Positions 51,360 to 61,698 are shown, counted from the stretch's first letter. The stretch: DNA of 64,000 nucleotides from Candidatus Vecturithrix granuli (GCA_000739535.1 DF820463.1:907929-971928); one strand, 5' to 3'. Translations and numbers: made by a program. The notes: generated by a model from the letters alone, not told the origin.

Positions 51360-52091
51360 TTAATCCGTTTGCAGCACTCTAAGCAGATGGTTAAGAGCAT
51401 CGCGATAGTGATCCAGGTGCGGATAATTGACGCTTTCCAGTAACGAGATCGTGTGTTCCATGAGTTCAATCGCTTCATGAAATTTTTCCTGTTCCTGATA
51501 GAGTTTGGCTCTGCGCCACAAATTATCAGCCATGCCAATCACATCATTCAAGCGAGCTTTGATTTCATAACTCAGATCGTAAAACTCCTCGGCCTTTTGC
51601 CACTCTTGCAGCATATCAAAGATCAGGGCAATATTATCATACGTTGAGACCTTCCCTTTAATATCGCCGATTTCGTCTTTCATCTCAATACTGCGCTGGA
51701 AGGATTCCAGCGCTTTATCAATCTTCTCCTGTTTGGCATAGACCGTACCAATATTATTGTAGGCCCTGGCAATACCCTTTTTATTCAGGCGCAGTTCTTC
51801 CATCTCAAGCTCTTTACTATAAAACATCAGGGCTTTATCCCACTCATGCTGAGCATAAAAGAGGTTGCCTATACAAGCATACGTTTTCGAGATCCCTTCC
51901 TGGTCGCCAAGCTGTTCATCCAGATCAATACTTCGAACATAATATTCCAGGGCCTTTTCCCAATGCTTTTTTTCAGCCTGCGTCGAGGCAATCCGTTTAT
52001 ACGCGGCTGAAATTTTGCGTTTATCCCCGGTCTTTTTTGCCTTCTGCAAATCCTGCTTGTGCAATTCGAGAATATCGTTCACTTGGGTCAT
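51360..52091 (-). CDS. Tetratricopeptide-repeat protein
   Basis: A 243-residue helical protein with about five TPR units from residue 20 onward (for example the AYNNIGTVYAKQEKIDKALE unit), a scaffold for protein-protein contacts. The last quarter is less regular. AGAGGA precedes the start at 52091, which trims seven residues from the longest frame. First gene of the minus-strand unit with nadD. Partner unknown. Confidence 0.85.
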   Translation of the reverse strand: MTQVNDILELHKQDLQKAKKTGDKRKISAAYKRIASTQAEKKHWEKALEYYVRSIDLDEQLGDQEGISKTYACIGNLFYAQHEWDKALMFYSKELEMEELRLNKKGIARAYNNIGTVYAKQEKIDKALESFQRSIEMKDEIGDIKGKVSTYDNIALIFDMLQEWQKAEEFYDLSYEIKARLNDVIGMADNLWRRAKLYQEQEKFHEAIELMEHTISLLESVNYPHLDHYRDALNHLLRVLQTD

Positions 52092-52460
52092 AATTCCTCT
52101 CTGCTTCCTCACCTTTAATCATCACGAAATCATTGGACTCTCAGGGAAAAAGATAGACTTCCTCATCTCGCTGGTTTATTTTCGTCTAAAAGAGTGCTCT
52201 TGTCAAGAAGAAACCGCAGACAGGGATGCATTAGCGTAATAAATCTGTTCAAGCGCGACTCTTTCTTCTCTCCTTCTGTTGAATTTCTCATGACAAAAAA
52301 GTTGACAGAAAACAGTATAACTTCCAGAATTCTTGTAGATGAAATGAGTAAAGATGTCAAAAAAATATTTGCCCACTGAAGGAGGTGATGGTGGCCGAAA
52401 TTCAATGCAGTTTGTGAAGGATGTGTTACTATGAACGTTATGAAAAAAAGGAGGACATAT
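52092..52460. promoter_or_regulatory. Upstream region of the ugp-like operon
   Basis: About 370 bases without gene support. It has AT-rich sequence and a TTGACAGAAAACAGTATAAC stretch near 52303. GAAGGAGGTGATGG at about 52378 and AAAGGAGG at 52448 are Shine-Dalgarno-like, the second serving ugpB. The TPR-nadD unit promoter must also lie here on the minus strand. Confidence 0.45.
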
Positions 52461-53774
52461 ATGAAGAAGTTGAGTAGGTTGTTCGTTGTTGTGGTCATGA
52501 TGAGTCTTGTTGCGAGTAGTGCGTATGCTGTGACTGAAATTCAATGGTGGCATGCCATGGGCGGCCGGCTTGGCGAAAAAGTCGACGCGATTGCTGAAGG
52601 ATTTAACAACTCCCAGTCCGACTATAAAGTGGTGCCCGTGTTTAAAGGGAGTTATGCGGAAACTATGACGGCAGGGATTGCGGCATTTCGGTCCAAAGAG
52701 CCGCCGCATATTTTGCAAGTGTTTGAGGTTGGCACGGCAACTATGATGGCCGCCAAAGGCGCGATTAAGCCGGTGTACGAACTGATGGCTGAAACCGGCG
52801 AACCCTTTGATCCGAATGCGTATCTGTCAACAGTCACCGGATATTATTCGACGACTGAAGGTCAAATGTTGTCCATGCCCTTTAACAGTTCGACGCCAAT
52901 TTTGTATTACAATAAAGAAGCCTTTGCGAAAGCCGGACTCGATGTCAACACTCCGCCCAAAACCTGGCCGGAAGTCGAGGAGTATGCCAAAAAACTTGTG
53001 GCGGCTGGCTATGAATGTGGTTTTTCAACGGCCTGGACCTCGTGGATTCAGATGGAAAACTTCTCAGCCTGGCACAATGTGCCGATTGGCACGAAAGCCA
53101 ATGGCTTTGGCGGATTTGATACCGAATTCGTGTTTAATAATCCGACCGTTGTGAGACATATCCAGCAACTTGCTGATTGGCAGAAAGACAAAATTTTTGC
53201 CTACGGCGGACGGACCAATACAGGTAACGCGAAATTCTCAAGCGGCGAGTGCGCGATGTACACCGAATCGTCCGCAGGCTATGCCGGGTTTAAATCTACC
53301 GCCCAGTTTGAATTTGGCACTGGAATGCTGCCTTATTGGCCTGACGTGGAAGGCGCCCCGCAAAATACGATTATTGGCGGCGCAAGTCTGTGGGTCATGG
53401 CGGGTCATCCGGACGAAGAGTATAAAGGGGTTGCGAAGTTCTTCTCCTATCTGTCATCGCCGGAAGTGCAGGCGGATTGGCATCAGTTCAGCGGCTATTT
53501 GCCCATTACGACAGCGGCGTATGAATTAACGAAGAGCCAGGGATTTTATGAGAAAAATCCGGGTACTGAAACCCCACTGTTACAGATGATGCTCCACGAC
53601 CCAACGGATAATTCGCGCGGCATACGTTTCGGAAGTTTTGTGCAAGTACGAGACATTATGGATGAGACCTTTGAAGCGATTTTTTCCGGACAGAAAACTG
53701 CGCAACAGGGGTTAGACGACGCGGTTGCAGCCGGGAACAACCTGTTACGGAAATTTGAAGCCGCGAACAAGTAA
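52461..53774 (+). CDS. ugpB: Glycerol-3-phosphate-type ABC binding protein
   Basis: A 437-residue periplasmic protein. Signal peptide [20 protein letters not shown] with a cut after AYA near residue 23. The mature sequence shows [24 protein letters not shown] and [16 protein letters not shown], conserved in UgpB. With UgpA, UgpE and UgpC beside it, sn-glycerol-3-phosphate or glycerophosphodiesters are the likely ligand, though sugar-binding relatives share this fold. AGGAGG sets the start at 52461 rather than 52431. Confidence 0.92.
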   Translation: MKKLSRLFVVVVMMSLVASSAYAVTEIQWWHAMGGRLGEKVDAIAEGFNNSQSDYKVVPVFKGSYAETMTAGIAAFRSKEPPHILQVFEVGTATMMAAKGAIKPVYELMAETGEPFDPNAYLSTVTGYYSTTEGQMLSMPFNSSTPILYYNKEAFAKAGLDVNTPPKTWPEVEEYAKKLVAAGYECGFSTAWTSWIQMENFSAWHNVPIGTKANGFGGFDTEFVFNNPTVVRHIQQLADWQKDKIFAYGGRTNTGNAKFSSGECAMYTESSAGYAGFKSTAQFEFGTGMLPYWPDVEGAPQNTIIGGASLWVMAGHPDEEYKGVAKFFSYLSSPEVQADWHQFSGYLPITTAAYELTKSQGFYEKNPGTETPLLQMMLHDPTDNSRGIRFGSFVQVRDIMDETFEAIFSGQKTAQQGLDDAVAAGNNLLRKFEAANK

Positions 53775-53839
53775 ACTGTGTTGACTTTGCTCTCGTCGCT
53801 CTCTTTTCAAAGGGCGGCGAGAGAACCCGGAATCGTATT

Positions 53840-54721
53840 ATGGAAAAACGCGTCTTTTTTACGCATACATTTTTGCCGTACCTTTTAGTCGCTCCGCAAA
53901 TCGTGATCATTTACATTTTTTTTCTCTGGCCAGCCTCTCAAGCTCTGATTCAATCGTTCTTACAAGAAGATCCCTTTGGACTCTCGACCGAGTTTGTCTG
54001 GTTCGACAATTTCGCCTATATTTTTCACGATAAATTTTATATGAAGTCCTTATACACCACGGCCCTCTTTAGCCTGGCTGTGGCAGGGATCGCCATGGTA
54101 TTCGCCTTGTTTCTGGCAGTCATGGCTGATCGCGTGATTCGCGGCGCAACCGCCTATAAAACCTTGATTGTCTGGCCTTATGCGGTCGCTCCGGCCGTTG
54201 CGGCGGTGTTATGGATGTTCATGTTTAATCCGACCGTTGGCATAATCGTTTTTTTTCTAAAGGCCCACGGCTATGCCTGGAACCATGTTTTAAATGGCGG
54301 ACAGGCCTTTCTGCTGGTTGTGATTGCGTCGGCCTGGAAACGAATTTCTTATAACTTTTTGTTTTTCCTGGCCGGACTTCAGACGGTTCCCAAAACCCTG
54401 ATCGAAGCGGCAGCCATTGACGGCGCAAAACCGTTCAGACGATTTTGGGACATTACCTTTCCGTTGCTCACCCCGACCACATTTTTTCTGCTGGTGATGA
54501 ACATTATTTACGCCTTTTTTGAGACTTTCGGGGTGATCCATCAAATCACCAAAGGCGGGCCGAATCACGCCACGGAAATTTTAGTCTATAAAGTCTTTCG
54601 CGACGGATTTCTGAGTCTTGATCTCGGAGGTTCTGCGGCTCAATCCGTCATTTTGATGGCGATTGTGATTCTTCTGACCGTCTTTCAGTTTCGGTATATT
54701 GAGACAAAAGTTCACTATTAA
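53840..54721 (+). CDS. ugpA: Glycerol-3-phosphate-type ABC permease A
   Basis: A 293-residue inner-membrane protein with six helices and the EAA loop [24 protein letters not shown] near residue 195 (shown in parts [11 protein letters not shown] and ITFPLLTP), the contact site for the ATPase. It closely follows UgpA in pattern (PYLLVAPQ at the start; [21 protein letters not shown]). It starts 65 bases after ugpB. Confidence 0.93.
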   Translation: MEKRVFFTHTFLPYLLVAPQIVIIYIFFLWPASQALIQSFLQEDPFGLSTEFVWFDNFAYIFHDKFYMKSLYTTALFSLAVAGIAMVFALFLAVMADRVIRGATAYKTLIVWPYAVAPAVAAVLWMFMFNPTVGIIVFFLKAHGYAWNHVLNGGQAFLLVVIASAWKRISYNFLFFLAGLQTVPKTLIEAAAIDGAKPFRRFWDITFPLLTPTTFFLLVMNIIYAFFETFGVIHQITKGGPNHATEILVYKVFRDGFLSLDLGGSAAQSVILMAIVILLTVFQFRYIETKVHY

Positions 54722-54734
54722 AAAGGAGGAGAAC

Positions 54735-55580
54735 ATGGTTGAAAATCGACCGTGGTTGACGTTTTTTACCCATATTGTCTTATTGCTGGGAATTTTGATC
54801 ATGTTTTTCCCGATTTATCTGGCGTTTGTCGCCTCCACGCATACCTTAGCGGATATTTTGAAGACGCCGATGCCGCTGCTGCCGGGCAGTCACTTGTGGG
54901 AAAATTACAGCCGGGCTTTTGTGGAAGGGTCAAAAGAGCTTGGCGCGCCGGTCAGCACCATGATGTGGAATAGCCTCATTATGGCGTTGGGCATTACGAT
55001 TGGGAAAATCGCCATTTCCCTGACAGCGGCGTTTGCCGTGGTCTATTTCCGCTTTCCGGGACGGCAATTTTTCTTCTGGACGATTTTTGTCACGCTGATG
55101 CTGCCGGTTGAAGTGCGGATTTTGCCTACCTATAAAGTCATCTCTGACTTAGGGCTGCTCAATTCCTATACCGGCTTAATTTTACCCTTGATTGCCTCTG
55201 CGACCGCCACCTTTCTGTTCCGCCAATTTTTTATGTCCATCCCCGACGAACTGGCAGAGGCCGCCCGTGTTGACGGCGCAGGACCTATGCGATTTTTCAT
55301 TGACATTCTGGTGCCCATGTCGCGCACCTCGATTGCCGCCATGTTTGTGGTGCTGTTCATTTATGGCTGGAATCAATATTTATGGCCGCTTTTGATTACG
55401 ACCCAGGAAAAGTATTATACCTTACTCATCGGCATTAACCGGATGCTGGCGGTGGGAGATCAGCAGGCAGAATGGCCGATTATTATGGCGACTACCTTGT
55501 TGGCGATGACTCCGCCTGTATTGGTCGTCGTGTGTATGCAGCGTTTATTTGTACGAGGAATGACCGAAACCGAGAAATAG
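54735..55580 (+). CDS. ugpE: Glycerol-3-phosphate-type ABC permease E
   Basis: A 281-residue permease with six helices. It begins MVENRPWLTFFTH and contains FFWTIFVTLMLPVEVRI and the EAA loop EAARVDGAGPMRFF, which follow the UgpE sequence closely. The start at 54735 follows AAGGAGGA; the longest frame (54699) would overlap ugpA by 23 bases and lacks such a site. It pairs with UgpA to form the channel. Confidence 0.94.
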   Translation: MVENRPWLTFFTHIVLLLGILIMFFPIYLAFVASTHTLADILKTPMPLLPGSHLWENYSRAFVEGSKELGAPVSTMMWNSLIMALGITIGKIAISLTAAFAVVYFRFPGRQFFFWTIFVTLMLPVEVRILPTYKVISDLGLLNSYTGLILPLIASATATFLFRQFFMSIPDELAEAARVDGAGPMRFFIDILVPMSRTSIAAMFVVLFIYGWNQYLWPLLITTQEKYYTLLIGINRMLAVGDQQAEWPIIMATTLLAMTPPVLVVVCMQRLFVRGMTETEK

Positions 55581-55592
55581 GAGTAGCAGAGT

Positions 55593-56696
55593 ATGGCTGA
55601 GGTGACGTTAAAAAATATTTATAAGAGCTATGGCAAAACTGAAGTCATTCATGGAGTCAGTTGTGAGATTGCAGATGGAGAATTTGTGGTATTGTTAGGG
55701 CCATCGGGATGTGGAAAATCCACGATTTTACGGATGATCGCCGGACTTGAAAAGATCACCGCGGGCGAGATTGAGATTGGAGGAAAAGTCGTTAATGATC
55801 TGGAACCGATGGATCGAGATATTGCGATGGTTTTTCAGAATTACGCCTTATATCCCCACATGTCAGTGTATAAAAATATGGCGTACGGGCTGAAAATTCG
55901 GCGGATGCCAAAAGACGAAATCGAAAAACGGGTTCAGGAGGCAGCCAATATGTTGGGCTTATCTGGCCTGTTGGCCCGTAAACCCCGAGAATTATCCGGC
56001 GGACAGCGGCAGAGGGTCGCCATGGGACGCTGTATTGTCCGCGAACCCCAAGTGTTTCTGTTTGATGAACCCTTGAGTAACCTCGACGCGAAGCTGCGCG
56101 TTCAAATGCGCCTGGAACTGAGAAACCTGCACGAAAAGATGGGGATTACGAGTATCTATGTGACTCATGATCAGGTTGAAGCCATGACTCTGGGCGATAA
56201 ATTAGTGATTCTCAACAATGGCTATGCCGAACAGATCGGTTCTCCGTTAGAAGTTTATGAACGTCCTTCAACCCTTTTTGTTGCAGGCTTTATCGGATCG
56301 CCGGCCATGAATTTTTTCCGGGCGCAAGTGAGCAGCGGCGGAAAACATGTGGAACTTCCCGGCGGCGATAGCTTACCCCTTCTTGATCCAGGAATTTCTG
56401 AATATAGCGGCCAGGAAATTGTGTTGGGGATTCGACCTGAACATTTCAGAGTCAACGAGGATGGTGCCGGAACCCTGCACTTACGCGTAAGTCATGTGGA
56501 AACCCTGGGCGCAGATACTTTAGTGTATGGATATTTGGGAAAAACAGAAACCTTTGTGACTGTTCGTCTTGCAGATATTCACCATTTCAAAAAAGATGCT
56601 GTTTTATCTCTGCTGGTTGCCGCAAAAAAATTACATCTGTTTGATAAACAGAGCGAAAGGCGGATTGGCAATACAAAAGATGATGATGTTCTCTAA
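55593..56696 (+). CDS. ugpC: Glycerol-3-phosphate-type ABC ATPase
   Basis: A 367-residue MalK/UgpC-type ATPase. Walker [10 protein letters not shown] near residue 37, signature LSGGQRQRV near 136, Walker [17 protein letters not shown] near 156, and a C-terminal TOBE-like regulatory domain (about 235-350) beginning [11 protein letters not shown]. It energises the importer and starts 12 bases after ugpE, so all four genes form one operon with 65-, 13- and 12-base gaps. Confidence 0.94.
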   Translation: MAEVTLKNIYKSYGKTEVIHGVSCEIADGEFVVLLGPSGCGKSTILRMIAGLEKITAGEIEIGGKVVNDLEPMDRDIAMVFQNYALYPHMSVYKNMAYGLKIRRMPKDEIEKRVQEAANMLGLSGLLARKPRELSGGQRQRVAMGRCIVREPQVFLFDEPLSNLDAKLRVQMRLELRNLHEKMGITSIYVTHDQVEAMTLGDKLVILNNGYAEQIGSPLEVYERPSTLFVAGFIGSPAMNFFRAQVSSGGKHVELPGGDSLPLLDPGISEYSGQEIVLGIRPEHFRVNEDGAGTLHLRVSHVETLGADTLVYGYLGKTETFVTVRLADIHHFKKDAVLSLLVAAKKLHLFDKQSERRIGNTKDDDVL

Positions 56697-57440
56697 AATA
56701 ATAAAAAATTTTTCTTGAGTTTTTTTATTCTCTTTGGAAAATAGATCATTGATGAGTGAAAGTTTGATAGTCTTGAGCTTGCACGAAAAGCAAAAGACAG
56801 GGTTAGAACGAATGTTGAGTACTGGGAAAAGAAGGAAGGGACAGAGTGTTCTTTCTGAATGGAATCGCATGGTTTTTTCCTCAAGTGACCGTTTCACCTC
56901 CTGGTTGAGTCTTTTCTTGTTCGGAGCGTCTTTTCATCTCCACCATTATGAAATACCAACCCGACCGAGCGTGGACTATCATCAAGATAAATATGTTTCA
57001 ACGATATTGGTGGTTAAAAATACATTTTGGGGAGGTGATCGGTGAGCGATAACGGTTTCTGATTTGCACGATATGGGGAATATTCCGATTGGCAAGCGAT
57101 ACCGCTTTAACATTTTCTCCAAAGCTCATGGAGAGATGGGATAAGCTGCCTTGCTCTCCCTTGAAGAGAGGAAACGCGCTTTTTTGACGAAATTGAATGG
57201 CAGTGATGTCGGCAAGTCTTTTGTGCATGATACTACCGGCGGTAGGAATGAAATTGATATATGTCAATTTCTCACGGGTGGTTGCTGAGTCCAGACGCCA
57301 TCAACTGTTTGCTTCTGTTGGAATGCCTCTCCTGCATACGTAGAAGGAGGAATATAGGCAATAGGGTTGCATCTCCTGCCGGGCCGATTCACGGTCTGGA
57401 GGAATAGCGTTGTGTTTTGCATGAGTGGAGGTTTGTTTGT
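56697..57440. other. Long gene-poor region upstream of the RRM gene
   Basis: About 740 bases. Candidate frames (103 codons on plus at 56734, 89 on minus at 57267) have no recognised motif, poor codon patterns and no ribosome-binding site, so I do not call them. A CCGGGCCGATTCACGGTCTGG hairpin (as CCGGGCCG / CGGTCTGG) at about 57379-57400 is followed by GGAGGAAT and then the GGAGG of the RRM gene, so the right end may be a long structured leader. Confidence 0.4.
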
Positions 57441-57722
57441 ATGAATACGATAAACATTTATGTTGGAAATTTACCTTTTAAAATGACTGAACCAGAACTC
57501 GAAGCGTTGTTTACTCCCTTTGGATCCGTCGACAAAGTCAATATTATTCATGATCGTGAAACCGGTCGCTCTCGTGGATTTGGATTTGTTGAAATGGACG
57601 CCGAAAGTGCTCAGACGGCGATTGCCGAACTGGATGGAAAAGAGCTTGGCGGACGAACGTTGCGCATTAACCAGGCCAGAGAAAAAGCACGCCGTCCAAA
57701 AAGAGAGTCCAGGGATCAGTAA
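57441..57722 (+). CDS. RRM-domain RNA-binding protein
   Basis: A 93-residue single RRM protein of the cyanobacterial/proteobacterial Rbp type. RNP2 is IYVGNLPF (residues 5-12) and RNP1 is RSRGFGFVEM (about 42-51). A basic tail (REKARRPKRESRDQ) ends it. Such proteins bind single-stranded RNA and are often cold-induced. GGAGG lies about 9 bases before ATG 57441. A 10-bp GC hairpin terminator follows at 57734. Confidence 0.93.
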   Translation: MNTINIYVGNLPFKMTEPELEALFTPFGSVDKVNIIHDRETGRSRGFGFVEMDAESAQTAIAELDGKELGGRTLRINQAREKARRPKRESRDQ

Positions 57723-57733
57723 TCTGCCATATC

Positions 57734-57772
57734 CAGACGCCGCAATGTAGGCGGCGTCTGCCTCTTATTTTT
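57734..57772 (+). terminator. Intrinsic terminator of the RRM gene
   Basis: CAGACGCCGC (57734-57743) pairs with GCGGCGTCTG (57751-57760), loop of 7 bases, followed by CCTCTTATTTTT. It is a classical rho-independent structure. Confidence 0.85.
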
Positions 57773-58020
57773 CTCCTGCTTAATTTCTCTGCAATGATAA
57801 GAATCTTCCTTCTTATTATAAAAAAACGTTTACAAGAAATTCAACCCTCAATACGTTGGCTCTTGTACTCTGTAAACTCTGTTTTGACAAGTTGAACCGG
57901 AGTGTCAAAGCTCGACTTTGACAATGAAAGCAGAACTTTCACACTCCTGATCGCCTACGGCAAAAAAGTCTGAACTGGAATGCCAACGCTCGACTTTAAC
58001 AGCGTTGTTACGTCAAGAAA
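57773..58020. repeat. GAAAGCAGAGCT and ATCGCCTACGGC repeat fragments
   Basis: At about 57898-57950 there is a copy of GGAGTGTCAAAGCTCGACTT...GAAAGCAGAACTTTCACACTCC, followed by ATCGCCTACGGC (57950), so two repeat families meet. No gene is seen. Confidence 0.6.
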
Positions 58021-58449
58021 ATGAAAAATCCTATGAAACTCGATGAATTTACCGTAGAATTTCAGGTTCGAGATTATGAATGCGATTTTCAGGGAATCGT
58101 GAATAATGCGGTTTATCTGAATTATCTGGAACATTGCCGGCATGAATTTGCCAAACATCTCGGGCTGAACGTTGTCGCCTTAGCCCGGCAGGGAATCAAT
58201 CTTGTTGTTATCAGGGTTGAAATGGATTATAAGTCGCCTCTACGTAGCGGCGATCATTTTCTGGTGAACACCTCGATAGAACAGTATTCTCGAATTCGTT
58301 TAGCCTTTCACCAGAAGATTCTCCATCGGGACACTGGCCGCTTAATCATGACTGCACACATTATCACGGCTGCCATGAATTCTCAGGGAAAACCCTTTTT
58401 TCCTGAGGAACTCAAGATATTATTTCACGAAGTGACAAATCTTAAATAA
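58021..58449 (+). CDS. Acyl-CoA thioesterase, YbgC/4HBT type
   Basis: A 142-residue hot-dog-fold protein. The motif YECDFQGIVNNAVYLNYLEHCRHEF (in parts: YECDFQGIVNN, VYLNYLEHCR) near residues 18-42 carries the conserved Asp (here in ECDFQGIVNN) used by 4-hydroxybenzoyl-CoA-type thioesterases. Hydrolyses acyl-CoA thioesters. The start may be 58021 or 58033. It stands before kdsD with 62 bases between. Confidence 0.9.
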   Translation: MKNPMKLDEFTVEFQVRDYECDFQGIVNNAVYLNYLEHCRHEFAKHLGLNVVALARQGINLVVIRVEMDYKSPLRSGDHFLVNTSIEQYSRIRLAFHQKILHRDTGRLIMTAHIITAAMNSQGKPFFPEELKILFHEVTNLK

Positions 58450-58511
58450 CTTACTTTTTTCACATTCCCCCGTCTCCTAGCTTCCACGACAAATAGGAGG
58501 GCAGGGGTTTC

Positions 58512-59510
58512 GTGGAAATGATGAATATGTTCACACTCACGCCAACCATGCACGTGGCGGAATTACTTGAAACCGAAGCTGAAGCTATTATGAGAGTTGC
58601 CGCACAACTCCAGCCCGACCAGGTGGAAAAGGCATTGTCTCTGCTGGCGACATGTCAGGGAAAAGTGATCGTCATTGGCGTCGGAAAATCCGGCATTATT
58701 GCCCAAAAAATCGCGGCGACATTTCGCAGTATCGGGGTCGTCTCGGTGGCGTTGCACCCTTGTGATGCGTTACATGGCGATTTAGGGGTAATTACCTCGG
58801 AGGATATCGCCATCCTCTTGAGTCACAGCGGAGAGACCGAAGAAATTCTCAATATTATTCCTCATTTGAATCGTCGCAGTGTGCCCCTGATAGCGATTGT
58901 GGGGAATCTCAACTCCAGTCTGGCACGGCAGGCTGACGTCATTCTTGATGCTACGATTCAGCGCGAAATGTGTCCGCTCAATTTAGCCCCAACGACCAGT
59001 ACAATTGTGGCACTTGCTCTGGGAGATGCTCTGGTTATGACGATTATGCAGATCAAAAACGTCACGCCAGAGTCGTTTGCGTTTAATCATCCTGCAGGCC
59101 GTCTGGGAAAACGCTTAACTTTACAGGTGCGCGATTTGATGCACAGCGGCCTCGATAATCCAAGCTTACCGTCTCAGGCATCGTGGCTTGAAATCGTGAG
59201 CACGATCAGCAAAGGCGGGATGGGCGCTGTCAATATTGTCAATAGTTCAGGACAGCTCGTCGGATTGATCACCGATGGAGATTTGCGTCGGTGTGTGGAG
59301 AAAACTCCTCCGATGCACCTGGAGACCTTAGATGCTGCCGCCATCATGACAGCGGCCCCTGTGGTGGTCGGTCCCGATACACTGGCCTACGATGCGCTGA
59401 AACTCATGGAAAATCGTCTTTCTCAGATCAGTGTCTTGCCAGTTGTTGATGAACATCGGAAATGTTTGGGATTGATTCGGCTGCACGATATTGTGCGTTG
59501 CGGATTGTAA
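58512..59510 (+). CDS. kdsD: Arabinose-5-phosphate isomerase (SIS plus CBS pair)
   Basis: A 332-residue isomerase that interconverts ribulose-5-phosphate and arabinose-5-phosphate, the first step of Kdo synthesis for lipopolysaccharide. SIS domain about 40-180 (GVGKSGIIAQKIAATFRS near 55; SHSGETEEIL near 105), linker HPAGRLGKRL near 196, and two CBS domains (about 205-330), the KdsD/KpsF/GutQ layout. AGGAGG lies 11 bases before a GTG start at 58512; ATG 58518 is an alternative. Its presence argues for an outer membrane with LPS. Confidence 0.92.
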   Translation: MEMMNMFTLTPTMHVAELLETEAEAIMRVAAQLQPDQVEKALSLLATCQGKVIVIGVGKSGIIAQKIAATFRSIGVVSVALHPCDALHGDLGVITSEDIAILLSHSGETEEILNIIPHLNRRSVPLIAIVGNLNSSLARQADVILDATIQREMCPLNLAPTTSTIVALALGDALVMTIMQIKNVTPESFAFNHPAGRLGKRLTLQVRDLMHSGLDNPSLPSQASWLEIVSTISKGGMGAVNIVNSSGQLVGLITDGDLRRCVEKTPPMHLETLDAAAIMTAAPVVVGPDTLAYDALKLMENRLSQISVLPVVDEHRKCLGLIRLHDIVRCGL

Positions 59511-59661
59511 CGCTGAGTTCACATGATAATGATTCGCCTTGGCAGGCATTCCTTATTTCCCACTTGACAAAGAACGTTTTTTCTGAATGGATAAGGTTGA
59601 GAGACAAACAGAAAGGTATGGAATCAAGCTGTATTGGTAGAGATAACGTAGGAGAGCTCCC

Positions 59662-61047
59662 ATGGAAAAACACCTGCAAATCCTGATTATTGACGACAGT
59701 ACGTCAACTCGGAGAGGATTGCGAGAATTACTCGATCCATTACAAGCTGAGGTTGTGGAGGCTAAAGATGGCAGGCAAGGGCTGGCGTTATCGCAAGATG
59801 GCCGCTTTGACTTGATTTTGACAGACATTGATATGCCGGAGATGGATGGGATCGAATTCTGCCAGTATATTACGAATAATCCGAAAACCCGGGGCACGCC
59901 TGTAATTATGGTGAGCGCCTTCGATTCCAATAGCGATATTGATATAGGCTTTCACGCCGGGGCCTGGGCCTATGTGTCAAAACGCGAAGCGCGCAGTGAA
60001 TTGCTGGAAACGATTAAAGAGGTGTTGTTAAAATCCACGTTTCATCGTGAACGCATGATCATGGTGGTTGATGATTCTCTGCTCGTCTGTCGGATGGTGC
60101 GCGAGGGTCTGGAAAGAGCGGGATTCCAGGTGATTACAGCCAGAAATGGCAAAATAGCCCTTGATCTCGTCCAGAGACAACCGCCTGATCTGATTTTGAG
60201 CGATTTGGATATGCCTGTCATGAATGGCTTCGAATTCTGCCAGGCGATTCATGCGGATTCGCGTTATGCAGTGATTCCGTTTGTGGTGATGAGCACGATT
60301 AGCGATCGCGGGCACATGAAACGTATTATTCAAGAAGGGGCCGCGTCATATATCGTCAAGCCTTTCAATATTGATCAACTGGTCATTCTGGTCGAACGCT
60401 TACTTTCAGATCAGTTTCTGCTCTTGTTAAAGGATCGCGAACGCCTGGAAACCGAACGCACTTTGATGCTTGGAAGCATTGCCAGCCTTATTTCAGCGTT
60501 AGAAGCGCGCGACCCCTATACCCGCGGCCATTCGGAAACCGTCGCCAGGATTGTGTCTGGCATAGCGACTCTGATGGGCCTGAGTAAACAACAAACCGAG
60601 GCGATTACGATCGGCGGCCGTCTGCACGACATCGGCAAAATCGGAGTTCGAGACGACATCTTGTTTAAACCGGGGCCACTGACGCCGCGTGAATTTGAGA
60701 TTATTAAACAACATCCGGTCATCGGCGCGAATATTCTCAAGCCGATCTCAAGTTTGAAAGAAATAGTCTCCATTGTGCTCTATCATCATGAACGCCCTGA
60801 CGGTAAAGGCTATCCCTATGGTCTTTCTGCCCCGCAAATTCCTTTATGGGCAAGTATGATCTCTGTGGCCGATACCTATGCAGCTTTACGCAGCAAACGC
60901 CCATATCAAAGCCCAATTCCCCGTGAACAAGCGATCCAGATCATCCAGGAAGTTCGCGGCACGCAATTATGCCCTGAATGTGTGGATCTCTTTCTGAAAT
61001 GGATTGAACTCAATCAGGACATTGAAGAGGAAGCGGAATATCTCTAA
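59662..61047 (+). CDS. Dual-receiver HD-GYP response regulator
   Basis: A 461-residue regulator. REC1 about 5-120 with phospho-acceptor in LTDIDMPEMDG near 56, REC2 about 131-245 with LSDLDMPVMNG near 181 and the KPF lysine near 234, then HD-GYP about 275-455 with HDIGKIGV near 318 and HHERPDGKGYPYG near 374. Two receivers suggest input from two kinases, or one decoy. Output is c-di-GMP hydrolysis. GAGAGCTCCC precedes the ATG, a weak site. Confidence 0.93.
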   Translation: MEKHLQILIIDDSTSTRRGLRELLDPLQAEVVEAKDGRQGLALSQDGRFDLILTDIDMPEMDGIEFCQYITNNPKTRGTPVIMVSAFDSNSDIDIGFHAGAWAYVSKREARSELLETIKEVLLKSTFHRERMIMVVDDSLLVCRMVREGLERAGFQVITARNGKIALDLVQRQPPDLILSDLDMPVMNGFEFCQAIHADSRYAVIPFVVMSTISDRGHMKRIIQEGAASYIVKPFNIDQLVILVERLLSDQFLLLLKDRERLETERTLMLGSIASLISALEARDPYTRGHSETVARIVSGIATLMGLSKQQTEAITIGGRLHDIGKIGVRDDILFKPGPLTPREFEIIKQHPVIGANILKPISSLKEIVSIVLYHHERPDGKGYPYGLSAPQIPLWASMISVADTYAALRSKRPYQSPIPREQAIQIIQEVRGTQLCPECVDLFLKWIELNQDIEEEAEYL

Positions 61048-61082
61048 CCATTTTTTTCTTCAAAAAGTCTGCCATTTTCTCC

Positions 61083-61124
61083 TTGACAATCTTATTTCAT
61101 GGCTAAATGATAATTATGCTGATT
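61083..61124 (+). promoter_or_regulatory. Ferritin promoter with Fur-box-like site
   Basis: TTGACA at 61083-61088 and an AATGATAATTATGCTGATT at 61106-61124 that matches about 15 of 19 positions of the Fur box. It lies about 70 bases before the ferritin start, which would suit iron-dependent control of iron storage. Confidence 0.5.
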
Positions 61125-61191
61125 CAAGAAACATTCTGAAGTATGTTATATGAGGACAAGAGAACACTCTAAGTAAAGGAGGAGAAATATC

Positions 61192-61686
61192 ATGATTAGT
61201 AAAAAAATGGAAGAGGCGCTGAACAAGCAGATTAATGCTGAATTTTATTCATCCTATTTATATCTCTCAATGGCTGCCGATTTTGAAGCAAAAAACCTGG
61301 AAGGTTTTGCCAATTGGATGAAAGTGCAGGCCCAGGAAGAATGGGGGCATGGCATGCGCATTTACAATTATGTGAATGAACAGCAAGGGCGCGTCAAATT
61401 AGATGGAATCGAAACTCCACAAACGGAATGGGATTCTGCGCTTGCCATGTTTGAAGCAGCATACAAACATGAACAACATGTCACCAGCCTGATTCACGAG
61501 CTGATGTCGCTTGCCAACAAAGAAAAAGACTATGCGACCGAGATTTTCCTGCAATGGTTTGTGACCGAACAGGTTGAAGAAGAAGCGCACGCCGCAAGCA
61601 TTGTTGAAAAATTGAAAAGGATCAAGGAAAGCCCGCACGGCCTGATGATGCTCGATCACGCTCTGGGTCAACGCAAAGAAGACTGA
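61192..61686 (+). CDS. ftnA: Ferritin, FtnA type
   Basis: A 164-residue non-haem ferritin. Ferroxidase residues are visible: Glu in NAEFYSSYLYLS (near 17), Glu-x-x-His in EEWGHGMR (near 50-53), Glu in EHVTSLI region (near 94) and Glu-Gln in WFVTEQVEEEAHA (near 124-132). Self-assembles into a 24-mer cage for iron storage. GGAGGAG precedes the ATG. Terminated by the AAACCGGGTTT hairpin at 61699. Confidence 0.95.
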   Translation: MISKKMEEALNKQINAEFYSSYLYLSMAADFEAKNLEGFANWMKVQAQEEWGHGMRIYNYVNEQQGRVKLDGIETPQTEWDSALAMFEAAYKHEQHVTSLIHELMSLANKEKDYATEIFLQWFVTEQVEEEAHAASIVEKLKRIKESPHGLMMLDHALGQRKED

Positions 61687-61698
61687 TAGCACCCTATG

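Noticed and set aside
56734-57045. 103-codon plus-strand ORF after ugpC
   Set aside because: Low-complexity composition and no family likeness; probably chance.
56998-57267. 89-codon reverse ORF upstream of the RRM gene
   Set aside because: No recognised motif, no ribosome-binding site, no supporting neighbour. Left as uncalled.
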